From Owenia fusiformis (Eukaryota > Annelida > Polychaeta > Sabellida > Oweniidae): a stretch of DNA of 64,000 nt. The DNA lies in the NCBI GenBank assembly GCA_903813345.2, contig CAIIXF020000005.1, forward strand, positions 17,919,375 through 17,983,374, in the 5' to 3' direction. This document shows positions 12,785 to 36,513 of the stretch, in pieces. The notes beneath the pieces were generated by a model. The model was not told the origin of the DNA and made no database searches. It saw only the letters and a list, made by a program, of their open reading frames with translations. The first letter of the stretch is position 1. Every line of letters begins with the position of its first letter. Position numbers and translations under genes: made by a program.

Positions 12785-12991
12785 ATGTTGAAAGGAACTC
12801 TGAAAATCTGCTTGATTGTTGCATTTATTTGTGGTATATGTTTAGTCTTGATAATAATTCTGTTTCAGTGTTTTACAAAGGAGAAGTGGATGCAAAATTT
12901 TCATTTTTACAATTTAGATCGAAATTGGTTCAATTATGCCCATTTTTATGATGATTCTAATTTTCAAGTTGGTGCAAATAGATGGATACAG
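12785..12991 (+). CDS. Candidate first coding exon, type II membrane protein
   Basis: An open frame of 69 codons starts MLKGTLK and runs into one strong hydrophobic helix (about residues 8-28, rich in I, L, V, F and C). A polar segment with several W, F and Y residues follows. It ends at a good donor (ACAG then GTGTGT) and is preceded by a good acceptor (ATCCTTCAG at 12762). A short cytosolic tail, one anchor and a lumenal stem are typical of Golgi glycosyltransferases or sulfotransferases, but no catalytic domain is visible. No next exon was identified. It does not splice in phase to the GRK exon at 15814. Confidence 0.35.
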
Positions 12992-13289
12992 GTGTGTTTT
13001 TATAATGTCAATTGAGTGCTGTGCCCATTAATGTGTTTGCTATATTTTTGTTAGTCCCTTCTTTTACACTAAATTTTGCATTTCATAACATGACCACCAT
13101 TGTGAAATTCTTGGTATTGTTCTCTCAATAACTACAACAACGAGATTGAATGCTCTGCATGGAGTATGATTTATTATGAGGTCCATTGGGATCAATCAAC
13201 ACCAATATGGGAATGACTAGTATAGTGCAGAAACGAGGCACTCCTAGATAAAATATTAAGAAGATTGACTTATTTTCCCAGGAAAAAAT

Positions 13290-14033
13290 ATAGGAAAGCC
13301 CTCCTTCTGTCCGTTTGTCCGTCTGTCTGGGCAATAACTCAAATACTGGTTGATGTATTTGATTCAAATTTTATAATTCTATATGCTGATGCCAAGAGAC
13401 AAAGAAGTTCTGCTGAATAAGACATTTTCAAGATGGCCACAGAATTTCAAAATGGCCACCATTTTTCGTAAAAAAAATGTAATCATTGATAACTCAAATA
13501 CCAGTGGATGGATTTGGTTCCAGTTTTATATGTTAATGTCTAAGGAAAAAGATCTGCTTAAGAAGAAATTTCGAAGGCGTCAGCTGAATTTCAAAATGGC
13601 TGCAATTTTTCATAAAATAAGTTAATCTTTGATAACTCAAATACCAGTTGACGGGTTTACTTCAAATTTTATATACAGATGCTTAGAGATAAAGGAGCTC
13701 TGCTTGAGAAAAAAATATTTCAAGGTGGCTGCTACTTATCGAAATCTCCGCCATTTTTCATTAAACATGTAATCTTTAATAACTCAAGTACCAGTTGACG
13801 GATTTGGATTAAATTTTATATGCTGATGCTTTGGGACATAGGAGCTCTGCTAAAGAAGAAATATAAAGATGACAGCTGAATTTCAAAATGGCAATCATGT
13901 TTCACAAAAACATAATCTTTGGTAACTCAAATACCAGTGGATGGATTTGGCTCAAATTTTATATGGCCGCTATTTATCAAAACATGTTTTGTTCAGTGGG
14001 ATTTGCTACTCCGTGGAGTTGCTGTTTTTCTAG
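13290..14033 (+). mobile_element. Helitron-like element with ~150-bp tandem repeats
   Basis: About five units of 145-158 bp, each starting near ATAACTCAAATACCAG and containing AATTTCAAAATGG. The right end is a short hairpin (ACTCC, GT, GGAGT) followed by TGCTGTTTTTCTAG and then T. A hairpin just before CTAG with a T after it is the usual 3' terminus of Helitrons. Related ends occur near 57152 and 60981. There is no Rep/helicase gene, so it would be non-autonomous. Confidence 0.5.
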
Positions 14034-15474
14034 TATACTGCTAAATAATATAGCAGAGAAAAAATGGATCAAAGAATTGTGAAATAGTAGTTTATATTGG
14101 TATAGGTTGTGAATAATGAAGAAATTTATTCATGATTCTTAAAGCCAAACAATGGATTGTGAACTAGAATATTAGGTTTGGGAATTTTTCCAAGAAGCCA
14201 TTAGGACTCTCAGTGTGACTATTATCGTAAGGAAAACCATTACTTCTGCAAGGAGATAGCCTCAGTCTAAAATGTCAATTTTACTCATGTTTATTCCACA
14301 TCATTTCTCACCGAAATTTGAATGAAGTTTCTTGCTATCTTTCATTTCTGTGTGATTATACATGGTGTCATTGTTTATTTATATTTTATTCTATTGTTAC
14401 CTAGTTTCTCTATTTCCTTTTTATTTTGAGATTTTATTCCTGGCGAGTTGCCTTTGGTTTTGCCTCCATTCTGTCTGAGTAAATAGAGCAAAATGATAAA
14501 TAACCTTTTGGGGAATCACTGTGGTGATAATGTTTTGAAATGTAAAATAAAGTGAAAATAAAGGAAATAGTGAGAAGTAGATAAAACAGGTATGAAGTAC
14601 ATAATTTCAATTATATAAAAATCTCCAAAAATCGTTTACTTCATTCAAATTTTTGAGAAAAATCAAGCAGAATAAGAAATTAAGCAGACGGTAAATTTAC
14701 TCACTCTCGATGAGTTATACAATATTAACGGGGTTTAGGATGCACCAAAGTAATCTGGGTCTCGATATTAGACATATACAGTTTTAGAGGCATTCAATGA
14801 TTTGTCTTCTTTTCAAATTACGGCAGTGCAGTGTATTGCTAGCCTTCCTGACTAAATAAGCCTGATAAATTTCGATTTCCAATGCCATTGTCTCTTTAAA
14901 TGCCACTACAGTATATTGTCCCTCTCTATGGTGACTTTCTGGATTTTCCTTCCAGTTATATGAGTGACCCATGGCCCATTTTTGGATGTACAGTAAGACC
15001 TGTAAAAGTGGAACACTTGTTATAAGTAGAACATAAGTGGATCATGGATAAGATATGTATATGTTCATATGATCGAGTATGATAGAAGTAATTGTCATTG
15101 TCAAGGTTATCGAATTGTAGTAGTAAGTTTATCAGCTGTATTCATTTATAAGTATTTTACATATAGTCTGATAGTTTGCATGTCTAGGTAAATGTTTGCT
15201 GTTGAAGAAATGCTTGTGCATTTATCATATTATTTGGTTTTGGCGTGTGTAGAAGAAACTACCCAAGTCTATGAGACTGTATGACTAGTATAATGGGAAA
15301 AGAGTGATAAAGAATGGAACAACCAATTGGAGACAGAATCAGATCTACCTTTCTGAATAATTTGTTTCCATTTTAAAATATTTTTGGCTTATACCATTCT
15401 TTGTCATAACTAATTTCTAAAAATCCCTCCAAAAGTCATCTATCAACGTTGTATATTTTCACTTATTTCAGCAT
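14034..15474. other. Unassigned stretch with dispersed repeats
   Basis: No gene seen. It contains one copy of the ~170-bp dispersed repeat (about 14520-14690) and a MITE end (ACAGTAAGACCTGTAAAAG, near 14992). Exons of the GRK 5' end might lie here or upstream, but none was recognised. Confidence 0.4.
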
Positions 15475-15813
15475 TGACATATATCATCTTTGTATATTTT
15501 CAGCAGTTACATATCATCTTTGTATATTTTCAGCATTGATATATCATCTTTGTATATTTTCAACATTGACATATGTCATCTTTGTATATTTTCAACATTG
15601 AAATATCATCTTTGTATATTTTCAGCATTGACATATCATCTTTGTATATTTTCAACATTGACATATGTCATCGTTGTATATTTTCAGCATTGACATTTGT
15701 CATCTTTGTATATTTTCAGCATAGACATATATCATCTTTGTATATTTTCAGCATTTACATATCATCTTTGTATATTTTCAACATTGACATATGTCATCTT
15801 TGTATATTTTCAG
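15475..15813 (+). repeat. Minisatellite built from a splice acceptor
   Basis: Eleven units of 30-32 bp: CATTGACATAT, then (G)TCATCTTTG, then TATATTTTCAG or TATATTTTCAA. The last unit runs directly into the GRK exon, whose first bases are CATTGACATATGAC. Each unit therefore repeats the polypyrimidine tract, the AG and the first ~11 bases of the exon. Seven of the eleven end in CAG and could act as acceptors; four end in CAA. Confidence 0.85.
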
Positions 15814-27935
<12,122 letters not shown>

Positions 27936-30680
27936 GCAATAGATGGTGTGCTACAGCTAGAAGGCAAACATGGCAGAGCAACTAGCCAATCACTTCATCC
28001 CATTTGGGACAGGAATGACACACCCCAAATAATGGGCACAAATGTATGTGAGATTGACATGTGTCGTATGCCACACATAAATGTTTCAAATACGACAATA
28101 TTTATTTCTTTTTATGCTGATCATGCCTGGTGTATGTGATTGTGGTTTCAATACTATCTATGTTGTAAATAAGCAGCCATTATTTTGAGCACGAATAAGC
28201 AGTGTTACTATGGCAACAGACTATAACTGTTTCCATGACAGCTAAGTAGCATTACTATAGCAACAAGGGTTACCGAGGCAACATTGGATGTTGTTCGTAG
28301 CCAATTGAAGATACAACAGTATTCTAAAGTAAGGAGATTAAGTGGCAAGGATTATACATTGTACAGAACGGATTACACAGTAAACATATGTTGTGCAGAA
28401 TTCAGTGGATAAAAGATACAAAGTTGATTGTTGAATATTTATACTGTGGATAAGGGATATCACAGCGAAGTTTGACAATAAAGAATGTAGCGAATACAGT
28501 ACTATGTAAATGCTAAATGGGATCACAGTCAGTAAAACATTGCACATATGTGTAATACACAGTTGGTACAATATTGCACATATAGCTGGATTACACCGCG
28601 TATACATGACTGCACATAGATGGATTATACGTGAAATACAGCATGTTCAGGGGGATCCAGTGAGGATTCAGAAGTAGTCAGCACGCAGTACTGCAAACCA
28701 AACTGAAAATCATTTTCACATGTATTTAATTCTCCATCACATGGCCATACCATACCCATAGTCATATACTTGCTGTTATTTTCTTTAAATTATTTACTTG
28801 TAAACCTAGGCTGATTTTTTAATTAAATCATGCTTCTCAAGATCACTCATCTTCTAATTTTCAATGTAGTCTGCTATGTTATGTAATATAACGTGTAATG
28901 TTACATGTAACAGGGTTACTAGATCATACAGTTAAGTATATGCCAACATGAACAAAATAAGCTTGTAGAATATAAACCCCATTTCATAAAATATACAGAT
29001 TGTACAATATTAGTCAAATTCTACAATGGTAGATCAGTTGTACAGAACTAGAACAAGTCAGATTGTACAATAAAGCCAAAATAATATGCAGCGCTGTCAG
29101 ATGAAGCTGCACATTTGTACAGCTCTGCATCAAACATATTGTACAGTATTGGAGATTGCCAGCATTATCAAGGGACCCCCTACTACCCACTTTATATCTG
29201 TAGTTCCCTGGTATTGGTATTATGTGTAACCAACTTACATGACTTAGTCCTAGAAAGTAGGATATCACCATGAGTCTTATGAGAATAGTTCAGAAAAGCC
29301 AAGCATTCAAGATGACATTTTTGCAGCCTTTAGAGATTTAATAGAAGTATTAAATACCAGAAACTTTAAGGGAACGCTGTGCTCAAATACTTTTATGTTA
29401 CTACCTTATATACACTACTTGATAATTATTAGACCCATCAAACAAAATGTTTGGCAATAGTTAAAATGATTGAATAAAAAAGTGTTATTTTGACCTACTT
29501 TCATTCAAAAGGGCTGCTCAAATGCATTATAATACAGAAAAACAGAAAAAATTTGTTTTTTTGAAGTTTGAAAATCTAATTTTGACATTGTCTTAAAACA
29601 GGTGAAAAGATAGTGGATTGAAACCACACTGAAATAAATATGAACACTTTCAGTAGAACTGACCTCAGAATAGTGTTTCTCTTATGTAGAGTGTTCCCCT
29701 TAATAGGTTTTCTGTAATATACTTCACACTTTTGGAAAGATATAGGGGTAGCATTTTTGCAAAATTTGGCCATGTCAATAGAAGATCATGCAGAAAGACA
29801 TCAAAGGTCATTGAATCGTATTAGGAATGATTAACTTTTACTCATAAACGACCATGGTTTAGTTAAAATTGCTAGTATGTAGTGTATTAAGCTTATTATA
29901 AGCAGTCTGAGGTGGGATCAAGATGAAATCTCAGGGAGTTAGGCCAGGAAAAACTTGTGTCGTTTGACATATAATCCTAGGCCAAGGAGATGTAATAGTG
30001 TTAGATGTCTCATTGATACCAGCAGTGGAATGTTCAGTTTGAAAATTGTTGCTATTACCTTGATTGAAATAGTTTCTTGAAAATGGTGTGAATTCACAAT
30101 TTGTAAAGTTAGTGATCTCCGATACTTTCGAGACAAATGTCTCTACTCTTATCAGTTGGTCACCTGGATTGTACATTTAACGTTTGTTAATACAACTGAC
30201 ACTGAAACACTCAATCAAATTAGAAAGATGACAGAGAAAGAAAAATTACAATTTGTAACGCTATCATTGAGAAAAGCATCAGAATTTAAACAGAGAGGGT
30301 CGACCAGGGGTCCATTCCAAGAATGTCTGATGGATGAACCTTTAGTAGAGGCTTGAGCAATGTGAATGTCTGAATGGTGCTTCCCTAAATGACATAAAGG
30401 GCAATCATAATGTTCCAATTTAGTCTAGCCTTCGCTATACTGTATATGTAGAATCCTAAATGAGACCATATATAGCTAGCTATCAATAAGATATCTGAGC
30501 TTTTTCTGTGCAAGTTTAGCAGCTAGCTTTTTCATAATCTGTACATTTTTCACCCATGAGGAATTATTTTGCATTTTTAATATAAATGTCTGTGGTACAA
30601 AACTTATTCAAGATGTCTCACAATTACGTACTTATGTTGTATTTTCCTAGAAAATTATGTACAATAGACTACAGTGCTTG
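27936..30680 (+). other. GRK 3' UTR and downstream stretch
   Basis: After the GRK stop there is no further conserved coding sequence. A cluster of X-box-like sites lies at 28204-28282. A short open frame at 30156-30356 with MTEKEKLQFVTLSLRKAS could be a transposon crumb. Nothing else was recognised. Confidence 0.4.
28204..28282 (+). promoter_or_regulatory. Cluster of three RFX X-box-like sites
   Basis: GTTACTATGGCAAC (28204-28217), ATTACTATAGCAAC (28251-28264) and GTTACCGAGGCAAC (28269-28282). The third fits the X-box consensus GTNRCC-N2-RGYAAC exactly; the others have a degenerate left half-site. RFX factors often control ciliary genes. Function here, just after the GRK gene, is not shown. 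Confidence 0.4.
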
Positions 30681-31246
30681 TCATGATTGTGTTGTCTATA
30701 ATACAGAGGTGACCATGATCACATTGTCTATAATACAGCTTTGATCATGATCACATTGTCTATATTACAGAGGTAACCATGATCACATTGTCTATAAAAC
30801 AGTGGTGACCATGATCACATTGTCTATAATACAGAGATGATCATGATCACATTGTCTATAATACAGAGGTGACCATGATCACATTGTCTATAATACAGAG
30901 GTGACCATGATCACATTGTCTATAATACAGCTTTGATCATGATAACATTGTCTATAATACAGAGGTGACCATGATCACATTGTCTATAATACAGAGGTGA
31001 CCATGATCACATTGTCTATAATATAGAGATGATCATGATCACATTGTCTATAATAATAGAGGTGACCATGATCACATAGTCTATAATATAGAGATGATCA
31101 TGATCACATTGTCTATAATAATAGAGGTGACCATGATCACATAGTCTATAATATAGAGATGATCATGATCACATTGTCTATAATACAGCTTTGATCATGA
31201 TAACATTGTCTATAATACAGAGGTGGCCGTGATCAGATTGTATGTA
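30681..31246. repeat. 32-bp minisatellite, about 18 units
   Basis: The unit is CATGATCACATTGTCTATAA followed by TACAGAGGTGAC. Variants end CTTTGAT, GAGGTGAC or GAGATGAT, and those variants recur in blocks, so multi-unit duplications have occurred. Adjacent units create ATGATCATGATCA palindromes. There is no stable coding frame. Confidence 0.9.
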
Positions 31247-31743
31247 AGATGGTATCCGCTCTATAGTTAGTACTATGGTGATCATCGCCCTTGAAAGAAA
31301 TTTACAATTAACATCCAATTATGTGTATATATATGGAATATGCTACTAGCCAATTAAATTTATCAACACACTTGACCAATTGGTGAACTAATGACTCGAG
31401 AAAAGGCACAAATATGTCACATCAAAATGTGATTTCCAATATTTGAGATTTTTGCTTATGAAGTATATTTTCAACAAAACATAACAAAAATGATATTTAA
31501 AGTATGGCAAAACGTTGTTTTTTCCAGTGATTCTGAACACATGTCATTTTGACTCATAAATTGAGTAACTTTCACATATTTTTACAAAACCTTGAATAAA
31601 ATCTTGTTATTTGTAGGTAAACTTAAATTGACTTGTCAGTATAAAACTACAATATGTCAGAAAATACTAAGTTTCACTTTGCTGATCAGTCATGCATAGA
31701 TACTTTGTAATCCTATTGTTTTGAAAGACACCCCATTCCTCCT

Positions 31744-31873
31744 TGACTTCCACCAATGAAAACATCAGTTCTAACCAAGATTTCACATTCGCGATGTGAG
31801 AACCGTGGTTCGAGTGCAAGGAACACAGTTCGCGAGGTCAGAACTGATGTTCCCGTTGGTGGAAGTCTAGGAG
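31744..31873. repeat. Fold-back repeat, ~130 bp
   Basis: CTTCCACCAATGAAAACATCAG with AGTTCT is matched in reverse complement by AGAACTGATGTTCCCGTTGG with TGGAAG. The loop includes CACATTCGCGATGTG and CAGTTCGCGAGG. It is probably a small non-autonomous element. Confidence 0.65.
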
Positions 31874-32647
31874 TCCTGTTATTGTGTTCTTGTTTCTAAC
31901 AATGAATGACCTTCTCCAGTCACTGACAGATTGAGGTGCTTCCGCTGGCCATGTTTGGCTAATGTCAGCTGTCCGCTAAAAACATATTGCATATAAATAT
32001 CTGCAATCTGATTGGATGAATATAATAAATCTGTCTTGCACAATCCCAACCAAAGTATAAAGGCCATGTTGTGAACTGAAACTCTAACTGCTACGGATAA
32101 TATTTTGAGTTAGAACTTGAATTATTTATGTTGAAAAATGAACCACTCTACATGATAAGGCATGGTCGATGTTTTTATCCCGTCGAAGTTTGAATTTTTG
32201 ATATTCTAGTCATGTATGGTGAAATATTAAGCAGTAATTTTTTGTATTTTATTTTCACATGACAGTACGTAAAAATTACGAATTATTTAACAATATTTAC
32301 CCATCACTCCCAAATTAATTATGGGAGAACAAAGTGGATGGAATAAAATAGGTAAAAATCTCATCCGTGAAAAATCTTGATTTGACTTTGTATTTCCTAA
32401 ACATCATTATTTGGGCACCCTCCCTAATGCCAAACATAAATCCAATATAATATATACAGTAGGACTTAGGCTTTATCCATATTAATTTTAGTTTATTTTT
32501 TAGTTTCTTGGCATGTAGTTTCAAGAGCATAATTCTGTAGATCTATTAGAAAGTTAACATAAATTGATATGTAAGATGTTACCATATCATTGTAATGTGC
32601 AATAGACCTATACAGGATGACAAATATGGGTATGGATGAATAAAATA
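31874..32647. other. Unassigned stretch
   Basis: AT-rich sequence without a recognised gene or repeat. Confidence 0.4.
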
Positions 32648-33530
32648 ATGTAAAACCTGTAAAAGTGGAATGTCCTTTGTTCTGTTAATAAACTGTTTCA
32701 TTTGGCAATGCATCTATAGAAGTTCAAGAATGTGGCTTTAACCCCGCAGGCTTAAAAATTACTTTACGTATATATATTTATTGTTTGCATTAAAATTACC
32801 ATGACATAACTATGCTTCATATAGTCATAATCAAACAAAAAAAAGTTGGTTTCATTGACTTTTTTACTGGAAGCTAGAAAACATTTTGATCCCCCCATGT
32901 TAGGGAATAGGAGAGTCAGTATCAGAATGTGTAGTGCACTCATACTTTTGTACCATTTTGATACAAGTTCAGCTTCAGTTTTTTTCTTGTTTAGAGTGGC
33001 AAATTGAAATTACCTAGTTGATGTCTATGGGAATGATTACTCTCATATTTATTACTCAATACAGTTAACCTCCATATTATCTCCAAAAATGAAGACAAGA
33101 TTTTTTACTTTATTTACTTTTGCACACTTGAAGGTTTAATAACTAAAATTAATTTAAAGGAAAATCCTAGGTCACTGACTTCATTTTTATCATTGCTCTT
33201 CAAAAGAATATAGTTTTTGTCTTTTATGGTGTAATATCTTGCTAGTTATGTACCCAATAGCAACGAAAATAAATTAGAAAGGCCATTTCAGGGTAAAATT
33301 TATTAAATCCATCAAACTTATGTTCTATCAACATAAAGTTAAAAAAACTCAATTTTTAAAGTGTAGAATGATGATATTTATTATGTAGGTCCTAAAGCTG
33401 AACACTCGTCAAATGCTATAATATTACGCCATCTATTTTTGGAATATGATGAGTCACAGAACTGTGAAAAGTGTTCCACTTAAAGAGGTGTTCCACTTAA
33501 AGATGTGTTCCACTTGATAGGTTTTACTGA
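32648..33530. mobile_element. ~880-bp non-autonomous element, TACAGTAAAACCTGT family
   Basis: The left end reads TGTAAAACCTGTAAAAGTGG. The right end in reverse complement reads AGTAAAACCTATCAAGTGG. Near the right end GTGTTCCACTTAAAGA is repeated three times. There is no coding sequence. It is a longer member of the family at 2435 and 8839. Confidence 0.55.
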
Positions 33531-33776
33531 ACAATACATGAACATTTACTGTAAAATAAAATATATGAATTAACATCTGAACATAGTCCTGAAATTGCTC
33601 CTTTAAGGAATTACAGCAGGTTTCATTCTGTTAATCATAGTTAACTGCAAAATATTTCATCTTTTATGATCTCATTTGTATTTGAGTTGTCATGGTATCT
33701 AGTAGATTTTAACTCATTCCGTAATTTATTCTCATGCATGGTAAGTTAAAACTTCCTATGGGAATTCTCAGTTATT

Positions 33777-34024
33777 GTACTTATACTTGATTTGGCCGTA
33801 CTTATTTTGGCTAATTTGCTGTTTTGAACATTCAAGGCGGTTACTTAATTTGGCGGACATGCAATAGGCTATTACAATGTACTAATTTACATGGTTCTAA
33901 AATTACCATGGAATTTGATGGCAACTAATTTTGGCTGACTTTAACAATTTGGCGGTGACTAATTTTGGCGGACTTTAACAATTTGCCAAATTTAAACGGC
34001 TGCCAAATCAAGTAGAAGTACAGT
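33777..34024. mobile_element. ~248-bp MITE with TACTTGATTTGGC ends
   Basis: TGTACTTATACTTGATTTGG at the left is matched in reverse complement by TGTACTTCTACTTGATTTGG at the right. Inside, AATTTTGGCGGACTTTAACA-type phrases recur. I could not fix a target duplication. Confidence 0.6.
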
Positions 34025-35966
34025 ACTATTGTGCATACAAAGTGTTTTTGTGATCAGTGATAATGCATTCACTGATTGCTGATAGGAGGAATTAATTCAG
34101 CTGTGACTGCTTTGCAGTTTGTAGTCACAATTTTGCTTCAAATGAGCAATAATACCTTAATCAAGTGTGACTGAATCCCAAGGCATGTTTTATTCAGTTA
34201 AATTTTGTCTCACTTTCTCAGCCCCCATATGAATTTTCATTGCAAATGGTATTTTTTGTTATTGTTATGAAACTTTGGGAGAATGATGTACATTATATAC
34301 ATTAGATTAGAGTCATAAAGTATTATTAAAAGTTCAGGAAAGGGGTTATTGTGACTAAATATGTATCATATTGTCAAGATTATTATTTTCATTATTATTA
34401 TATGAATATCATCAACTGACAACTTATTTTAACTAAACAAATATGTAATCATAACTTCCATGAAACACATGCTGTAAAACTGCCTGTTCGTATGTAGAGG
34501 ACGACTTTTATGTAGAATTATTTTGATAAAGGGTAACTTTATCAGCATAATCTATCCTCAAAAGTCCCTGTATATTTTCAACAGTTCTTTGATTTCTTTT
34601 ATTGAGGTGAATACAAATATTATTGGGACCAACATCATGTGTTCATAACAGGGAGATTTTAACATTAGAGCTAGGCTAGTGACAATGGTAGGAAATATAG
34701 TTGGTCCCTGAGTTGGTCCCACTTTCCATAATATGTGTTCCATTTAGAAGTGTTCGCCTCATTGAGGTGTTCCCATAAATATATGCATTCACATATTGTA
34801 AAGGTGTTCACATATGATACAGGTGCTCACACAATACAGTTAACATATATACAGCCATAATTCCCTGCACTGTATTTTCACATTTTTCAAAGGCCCACAA
34901 ATCATTATGAACAAAAATGCCATCTCATCCTCCGAACGCAGGGTTCCAGACATCATAAGTTCCTTCCTTCTTCCAGAATAAGGAGGTACGAGTTCTGGAG
35001 GCCTTTGTTAGGAGGATGTGCCATCTAGAAAAATGTAGAGTTTTAATGGTTTTAAAATAAATATCAAGATTTCTACAGTAATACCTGACTAATGTCAGTC
35101 ACAATCAAAGATGGTGAATTTTAATTGGAATCCCCTTTGATTGTGAAACAAGTCAAAACAGAGAGTTATTTATAAAAAACATGTTAACAGATCATTGATA
35201 ATCTGTTAGTCTGATTTTTTTAAATAGCCCCCTGTATATGCATGTATTAATTAATAACAAGTCAGAGCCAACGGGACTCTATTTTAACTTATGATTGTAT
35301 GTACAATGTGTCTTTATGTATGTACTACTACATGTAGACGTCGCCCAAACTATTCATATGAAATATAAGTGAAAAAACTAATACATTTTATGGTTTCTTA
35401 TTTATGTAGGCTTGTACTGTAGTATTAAATGTGAAGGTACTGTTTTGATGGGACAACTTTGAATACAATTCTTTTAACAGTTTAAGTCATTAAAAAAATT
35501 TTAATTGTTGTTTATTAAATTTTTTCTATGTGTATCTCAATTGAAAGATGGCAACACAAAACACTATCTCTAAACAATGAAGTGTATTTCATCCCGAACT
35601 GGGGAACAGATCAAAACCTTCTAACTGTATATCAAACTAGAAAAGCATAAATTAACTTGGGCTCATTTGATGCCTGCTTTATTTTAGTGATATATTTTGA
35701 CAAGTAGGCCTAACATCTTTGCCACAATTTAAGATAAATTCCCCAAAATTTGTTCTGAAGTGCAACTTAATGTAATAGTTCAATTTTAGGAAATCCTGTC
35801 TATTGTTAATATTCATTGCATCATTGTTTGTATGGAGAAAGTACTGAAAACTGCTAAAGTCATGAACAGATGAAGGATGTCAATCATGAATATAAAAATG
35901 GTCTGATTCAGAAAAGATTGAATTTGATAAATGAACACTTGGCATTAGCATGTAAAATGTCACCAC
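34025..35966. other. Unassigned AT-rich stretch
   Basis: No gene was recognised. A further MITE-like fragment (GTGTTCCATTTAGAAGTGTTC) lies near 34737. Confidence 0.4.
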
Positions 35967-36237
35967 CTGCTATCAGAGATCACGGTAGACGTTCGCCATT
36001 CGCCAATTGCGAATTTTCGAAAGAGGTGGCGAAAAATATGTAAAGGTATTTCGCAGTTATGGCGAATTAGAGGTGTCACGGTTTCCCGATATTGGACCGA
36101 ATTTCGGTCCAGATGCTTCGGTTCGGGACATGGGACAGAAAGGGTTAATATCGGTACATAGATTCCTTCACTAAAATGCATAAAAACGTGTATAAATAGC
36201 GAGGAACACCTCCGATTTCGTTCTGAAATATTTTCAC

Positions 36238-36513
36238 TTACCTCGTACCTAGATTACACTTCTTTGCATTGAAAAGTGTTATTAACGGACCCGCGATTTC
36301 AGGTAGATGGTAATGCTTGTTCGTAAATTTCTTCATCGTCGTTCGCAAATCTAGTGCATTATCAGTATGCCGGATGTAGGAAAGAAATTGAAAAATCGAG
36401 CCGGCATCTAAGTCGAAAAAGTCGGCAGTTTGGAAGTATTTTGGGACTCTGATATCACAAGGTAAACGAATTGGTAATATTACACCGTGCAGACTATGTG
36501 AAATGCCGATCAC
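36238..36513 (-). other. Exon-like open frame of unknown origin
   Basis: Ninety-one codons are open on the minus strand, ending at a strong donor (CGAG then GTAAGTG) at about 36240. The surrounding sequence is CpG-rich. The protein was not recognised. It could be a 5' exon belonging to the surrounding transposon, or a chance frame. Confidence 0.2.

Noticed and set aside
29931-30356. Short open frames on both strands, one with EKEKLQFVTLSLRKAS
   Set aside because: Possibly a transposon crumb, but no family could be named and the frames on the other strand overlap it.
30681-31246. CRISPR-like regular repeat spacing
   Set aside because: Repeats are head-to-tail with no unique spacers, in an intron-bearing eukaryotic genome.
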